Origin: Promethearchaeota archaeon
GTDB taxonomy: Archaea > Asgardarchaeota > Lokiarchaeia > Sigynarchaeales > SOKP01
Length of the DNA stretch: 8,627 nucleotides
Assembly (NCBI GenBank): GCA_030620005.1
Contig: JAUXAJ010000228.1
Coordinates: forward strand, 1 to 8,627
Direction of reading: 5' to 3'
The notes under the pieces are model-generated. The model was not told where the DNA came from and made no database searches. It saw only the letters and a program-made list of their open reading frames with translations. The translations under genes and the position numbers were made by a program. Shown here in pieces: positions 5,740 through 8,627 of this stretch; the first letter of the stretch is position 1, and every line of letters begins with the position of its first letter.

Positions 5740-6624
5740 ATGGATAAACATGTAGGATGGATTGGTACAGGCGTTATGGGCAGATCCATGTGTTCTCACG
5801 TAATAAAGGCGGGATATGAAGTAGCAGTATTTAACAGGACTAAGCAAAAAGCCAAAGAATTAATTGAAATGGGTGCTCAATGGTGTTCTGATCCAAAAGA
5901 AGTCGCTGAAAAGAGCGATATGCTGTTTACTATTGTAGGTTTTCCGAAGGATGTGAGAGAAGTATATCTTGGTGAAAACGGGATCCTCAGTGGAATCAGG
6001 GAAGGTTCGATAATAATAGATATGACCACGTCTGAGCCTACTCTTGCTCAATTAATACACAAAGAAGCAAGAAAGAAAGGAGTTTTCTCTATTGATGCTC
6101 CAGTTTCGGGCGGTGATGTTGGAGCTCGCGAGGCGACGTTAGCAATAATGGCAGGTGGAGATAAGGACATTTACGATAAAGTTTTACCATTTTTTGAATT
6201 AATGGGAAAAAATATCGCTTATCTTGGAAAAGCAGGTGCAGGACAGCATACTAAAATGAGTAATCAAATACTCATCGCATCAACCATGATTGGTGTTGTT
6301 GAATCATTGCTTTACGCTTATAGGGCTGGAAATGATTTAAATGACGTAATTAACGTAATTGGAAAAGGCGCTGCGGGATGCTGGTCGATAAATAATCTTG
6401 GACCCCGCATAGTTGGTGGAGATTTTGATCCTGGATTCTTTATCAAGCATTTTGTAAAAGATATGGGAATAGCTCTTCAAGAAGCTAAACAAATGAAATT
6501 GTCATTACCAGGTTTGGCTCTTGCTTACCAGTTCTATATTTCAGCAACGGCAATGGATTTTGAGAATCTCGGAACTCAAGGCCTTTATAAAGTGTTTGCT
6601 AAAATGAATGGAATTGATGTATAA
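5740..6624 (+). CDS. 3-hydroxyisobutyrate dehydrogenase-family NAD(P)-dependent beta-hydroxyacid dehydrogenase
   Basis: 294 residues, the normal length for the family. The N-terminal Rossmann domain begins with GWIGTGVMGRSM (6-17; GxGxxG). The second strand ends FNRT (31-34); an Arg there, instead of the Asp of NAD-specific members, suggests NADPH preference as in plant glyoxylate/succinic semialdehyde reductases. The substrate-binding motif DAPVSGGDVGAREATL occupies 119-134. The catalytic lysine is K172 in GAGQHTKMSNQ (166-176), with N175 beside it. The helical C-terminal domain ends with LGTQGLYKVFAKMNG, as expected. Family members interconvert beta-hydroxyacids and semialdehydes, or reduce glyoxylate or succinic semialdehyde; direction and substrate are not readable here. 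Cytoplasmic. It stands alone, with its own promoter and ribosome site, divergent from the hypothetical pair; a link to the redox module is only by neighbourhood. Confidence 0.93.
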   Translation: MDKHVGWIGTGVMGRSMCSHVIKAGYEVAVFNRTKQKAKELIEMGAQWCSDPKEVAEKSDMLFTIVGFPKDVREVYLGENGILSGIREGSIIIDMTTSEPTLAQLIHKEARKKGVFSIDAPVSGGDVGAREATLAIMAGGDKDIYDKVLPFFELMGKNIAYLGKAGAGQHTKMSNQILIASTMIGVVESLLYAYRAGNDLNDVINVIGKGAAGCWSINNLGPRIVGGDFDPGFFIKHFVKDMGIALQEAKQMKLSLPGLALAYQFYISATAMDFENLGTQGLYKVFAKMNGIDV

Positions 6625-6671
6625 GGAATTTGGTATTGACATGCTGAATTTCCTAAAAGCATTAATTATCA

Positions 6672-6677
6672 TTTTTT
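6672..6677 (+). terminator. Short T6 tract, possible terminator after the dehydrogenase gene
   Basis: T6 about 47 nt past the stop. A weak AGGAA/TTCCT inverted repeat (6624-6654 area) precedes it. Short T-tracts can end archaeal transcripts, but this is weak evidence. Confidence 0.3.
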
Positions 6678-6765
6678 CCGTTGAATGAATTAAATTGTCC
6701 ACGAAAGTAAAAAGTATGAAAACTAAACTGGTTTGAACTCGACCTCTATATTTTAGAATAATTAC

Positions 6766-6771
6766 TATAAA
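6766..6771 (+). promoter_or_regulatory. Likely TATA box of the acetyltransferase gene
   Basis: TATAAA centred 27 nt before ATG 6795 suits a leaderless transcript beginning at that ATG. It lies too close to the in-frame TTG at 6783 for that codon to be the start. A second box, TATATTTT at 6747-6754, would instead allow TTG 6783. Confidence 0.45.
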
Positions 6772-6794
6772 CTTTTAAACCATTGAAAGTTGTA

Positions 6795-7634
6795 ATGAAA
6801 AATATCAGCGTCAGACAATCAAAAGAAAACGAGATTTTGAGTGGTATAGACATATTTTGTCAGGCTATGGGAAGGGAAAAAGAATCAGAAGGAGCACAAC
6901 GATTGAAAAAATTTGCGCTAACTCTTGTTAGATATAATTTTTCTCAAAATTATGTGGTGGAACATGAGAAAAAATTAATAGGTAATGGGACATTAATTTT
7001 TCAAGAGCCAACTGCCTGGATTACGTCATTTGGCATATTACCAGAGTTTCAACGGATGGGTATTGGTAAAGAACTCCTAAAAAAACTTATTGGAAGGGCG
7101 AAATCATTAGGTTTTGATTCAATCCATTTATACGCAACAAAAGAAGGTGAATCATTATATCATGAGTTTGGATTTCAAGCTGAATATCCTGCACAGAGAT
7201 ATATAATATCTGAAGCTCCTAAATTAGAAATAATTTCTGAAATTGACGTCTCAAATACATTTCCAGATTGGATTTGGGAACATGATAAAAATTCCATGGG
7301 ATATGATCGTAAGAATTATTTAAAATCTCAATTAGACGATACTTCAAGAGTTATTTGTTGTAAAAATAACGGTTATGGTTTACTAAGTGGAGATATCATT
7401 GGTCCTGTTATTTCAGATAATGTTAATATGGCAATTGATATAATTTTAAAGAGCATTGAACTTGGAGCCAAGAACATTATAATTCCAAAACACAATAAGT
7501 TAAATCCCCAATTATTTAGTAGATTGAAGTTAAAGGAGATAGAAGGAACCAGAAACTTAAAAATGACTTTAGGAAAACCAATATCAATTAATCTTAAAAA
7601 TATTTACGCTCTTAGAAATTTTGGAGCAGGTTGA
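6795..7634 (+). CDS. GNAT-family N-acetyltransferase with second C-terminal GNAT-like domain
   Basis: 279 residues from ATG 6795; an in-frame TTG at 6783 would add four (M-K-V-V), but the TATA spacing favours the ATG and no Shine-Dalgarno marks either. Domain 1 (about 1-140) shows the acetyl-CoA signature: strand TAWITSFGILPEFQ (73-86), then QRMGIG (86-91, the Q/RxxGxG/A pyrophosphate loop), helix GKELLKKLIGRAKSLG (91-106), strand IHLYAT (110-115) and YHEFGF (122-127). The C-terminal half (150-279) matches the arrangement of proteins with an added Acetyltransf_18-type domain: WEHDKNSMGYDRKNYL (161-176), GYGLLSGDIIGPVI (193-206), and a final NIYALRNFGAG. Such enzymes acetylate small amines or proteins; the acceptor is unknown. 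Monocistronic, converging on the coiled-coil gene. Confidence 0.88.
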   Translation: MKNISVRQSKENEILSGIDIFCQAMGREKESEGAQRLKKFALTLVRYNFSQNYVVEHEKKLIGNGTLIFQEPTAWITSFGILPEFQRMGIGKELLKKLIGRAKSLGFDSIHLYATKEGESLYHEFGFQAEYPAQRYIISEAPKLEIISEIDVSNTFPDWIWEHDKNSMGYDRKNYLKSQLDDTSRVICCKNNGYGLLSGDIIGPVISDNVNMAIDIILKSIELGAKNIIIPKHNKLNPQLFSRLKLKEIEGTRNLKMTLGKPISINLKNIYALRNFGAG

Positions 7635-7648
7635 AGATATTTCACGTT

Positions 7649-7655
7649 AAAAAAA
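7649..7655 (-). terminator. T7 terminator (minus strand) after the coiled-coil gene
   Basis: Seven A on the plus strand read as T7 on the minus strand, 27 nt past the stop at 7682. No stem is needed in archaea. It lies in the short gap between converging genes. Confidence 0.5.
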
Positions 7656-7681
7656 TGTAAATAGTAAATTAATAAAATAAC

Positions 7682-8446
7682 TCATACAGGTTTGATTACT
7701 TTTTTCTCTTCTAAAGCTTTCTTTTCAAATAACCTTTTTTTCAATTTAGTCGTTCCTTTTTCCATGTCATATTCCACGAGTCCAACTTTATCCAATTCTT
7801 GAATGGATCGTAAAACAAAAGCTCCGCCAATACCCGTGGTTTTTTTTATTTCTTCACGTGTCATTACCTCTTTCTCACCGTGCAAGCAAAGTAAAATTCT
7901 GTAATGAGGTTGACCTTGAAATATCTTTTCGATTAAAACCGAATAGATTGACAACAAAGCTTGAATCCTCTCGAAATTAAACTCAACTTCCTCAGCATCT
8001 GCTGCAGCTTGAGCAAATTTTTTTAAATCTACTTTGAGTTTTTCGTATTCGTCTAATAATTTCATTTGTTCTTCTGTCATTGCTCCAATTTTTTTGTCTC
8101 TCTCTTTCTTGTCCTTCTCTAATTTTTTTGTCTCACCTTCTAATTTCTTTTTATCTTGCTCCAGTTGCGTTTTTTCTTGTTCTAGTTGAGTTTTTTCCTG
8201 TTCAAGTTGAGACGTTTCTTGCTCGAGTTGTTTTTTTTCAGTTTCTAATTTATGTTTTTCTCCTTCTAATTGTTCTTTTTCACCTTCTAATAGTTGCGCT
8301 TCATTACCCAACTTGCTTTTATCTTTTTCTAACAAAATTAACTCTGACTTAGCTTTCCCCAAAACCTCGCTAAATTGATCAAATATATCTTTTACGGTAT
8401 CTAGGGTCTCATCAATGACCTTCAAGGTATTTTTTTCTTCAGACAT
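7682..8446 (-). CDS. Heptad-repeat coiled-coil protein with C-terminal winged-helix-like domain
   Basis: 254 residues, very rich in Glu, Lys, Leu and Gln. Residues 1-45 are helical and acidic. Leucines recur exactly every seven residues at 53, 60, 67, 74, 81, 88, 95, 102 and 109, within units such as LEQEKTQ, so a long parallel coiled coil is expected over about 35-145. An Ala-rich link (AQAAADAEEVEFNFER, 145-160) leads to a helix and then a winged-helix-like region (about 181-240): YRILLCLHG, an EEIKKTTGIGGAFVLRSIQE recognition-helix segment (198-217), and a wing LVEYDMEKGTTKLKKRL. This resembles archaeal transcription-factor or ArsR/MarR-type DNA-binding folds. It could be a multimeric DNA-binding or chromosome-structuring protein, or a scaffold; the repeats carry no function of their own. 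GGTG lies about 7 nt upstream of the ATG. I recognise no named family. Confidence 0.82.
   Translation of the reverse strand: MSEEKNTLKVIDETLDTVKDIFDQFSEVLGKAKSELILLEKDKSKLGNEAQLLEGEKEQLEGEKHKLETEKKQLEQETSQLEQEKTQLEQEKTQLEQDKKKLEGETKKLEKDKKERDKKIGAMTEEQMKLLDEYEKLKVDLKKFAQAAADAEEVEFNFERIQALLSIYSVLIEKIFQGQPHYRILLCLHGEKEVMTREEIKKTTGIGGAFVLRSIQELDKVGLVEYDMEKGTTKLKKRLFEKKALEEKKVIKPV
8120..8290 (-). repeat. 21-bp tandem coding repeats (heptads)
   Basis: The segment encoding leucines 53 to 109 is built of imperfect 21-bp units, each coding one heptad of the L-E-x-E-K/T-x-x kind. Neighbouring units such as LEQEKTQ LEQEKTQ LEQDKKK are nearly identical, which indicates growth by unit duplication, with copy number likely to vary between relatives. 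Confidence 0.7.
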
Positions 8447-8450
8447 GATC

Positions 8451-8490
8451 TCACACCAAACATTCTAAAAAAGTGTTTTATATTTTAAAA
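8451..8490 (-). promoter_or_regulatory. Promoter and ribosome site of the coiled-coil gene
   Basis: On the minus strand a TATA-like TTTTAAAATATAAA (8477-8490) lies about 38 nt before ATG 8446 and would start transcription near 8458. GGTGTGA (8451-8457) follows, 4 nt before the ATG, a partial match to the 16S tail. The rest of the window to 8627 is AT-rich and shows no supportable gene. Confidence 0.4.
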
Positions 8491-8627
8491 GGCTGTTTAG
8501 GTATAGTTTCTAAAAAGTCTTTTTTAAATTTAAATTCTAAGATTTCCTGCGTTTTTACCATATTTTTTTCATATCACCTACATATTACACTCATTTAATA
8601 CTCAATTCACGAATATTATCTACATGA

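Noticed and set aside
8080..8352. Hydrophobic plus-strand frame of 90 codons
   Set aside because: It is the complement of the Glu/Lys-rich heptad repeats, which always reads as Phe/Leu/Ser-rich sequence; it has no promoter or ribosome site.
1..8627. CRISPR arrays, insertion sequences, attachment sites
   Set aside because: No repeats with regular unique spacers, no transposase or integrase and no paired direct repeats were seen; the only tandem repeats are coding ones.

Overview
The window looks like AT-rich archaeal chromosome, possibly from an Asgard (Lokiarchaeia-like) lineage; the lineage is an inference from gene content and style. Archaeal signs are TATA-like boxes about 25 nt ahead of start codons with no leader, Shine-Dalgarno sequences matching the archaeal 16S tail (GGTGATC, AGGAGGT), T-tract ends without strong stems, and what looks like a bulge-helix-bulge (BHB) intron.

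Layout. Positions 1-413 (minus) hold the N-terminal part of a secreted beta-propeller (SBBP-repeat) protein cut by the window edge. Positions 414-913 are a gene-poor, very AT-rich promoter region. Positions 914-4308 (plus) carry a redox module: a two-cluster Fe-S/CCG-domain protein, an FAD-linked oxidase coupled to it through an internal Shine-Dalgarno, and a small SCP2-like lipid-binding-type protein. Positions 4423-5495 (minus) hold an overlapping pair of uncharacterised genes. Positions 5740-6624 (plus) encode a 3-hydroxyisobutyrate-dehydrogenase-family enzyme, 6795-7634 (plus) a two-domain GNAT acetyltransferase, and 7682-8446 (minus) a heptad-repeat coiled-coil protein with a C-terminal winged-helix-like region. 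No rRNA, tRNA, CRISPR array or insertion sequence was recognised.

Main discovery. The Fe-S protein gene does not begin at the obvious ATG at 1071. Its true N-terminus starts at ATG 914 and is interrupted, between the codons for the second and third cysteines of its first [4Fe-4S] motif, by 34 nt (970-1003). This insert is not a multiple of three and carries stop codons. It folds into a hairpin with a 4-bp central helix (964-967 with 998-1001) flanked by two 3-nt bulges (968-970 and 1002-1004). This is the geometry cut by the archaeal tRNA splicing endonuclease. Cutting after the second bulge base on each side joins the exons in frame and restores RCLRCSICKWIPQVQ, with C-x2-C-x2-C followed by a later CP. 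No single frameshift can do this, because the upstream frame closes at 977 and the downstream frame opens only at 993. Splicing introns in archaeal protein-coding genes are rare, the classic case being cbf5 of Crenarchaeota, so this is the observation most worth testing.

How the genes may work together. The Fe-S and FAD proteins probably form a two-subunit oxidoreductase (GlcF/GlcD- or HdrD-like) that oxidises an organic acid or similar substrate and passes electrons along Fe-S clusters. The SCP2-like protein and the hydroxyacid dehydrogenase nearby fit acyl or hydroxyacid metabolism, but they have their own promoters and the link is only by proximity.
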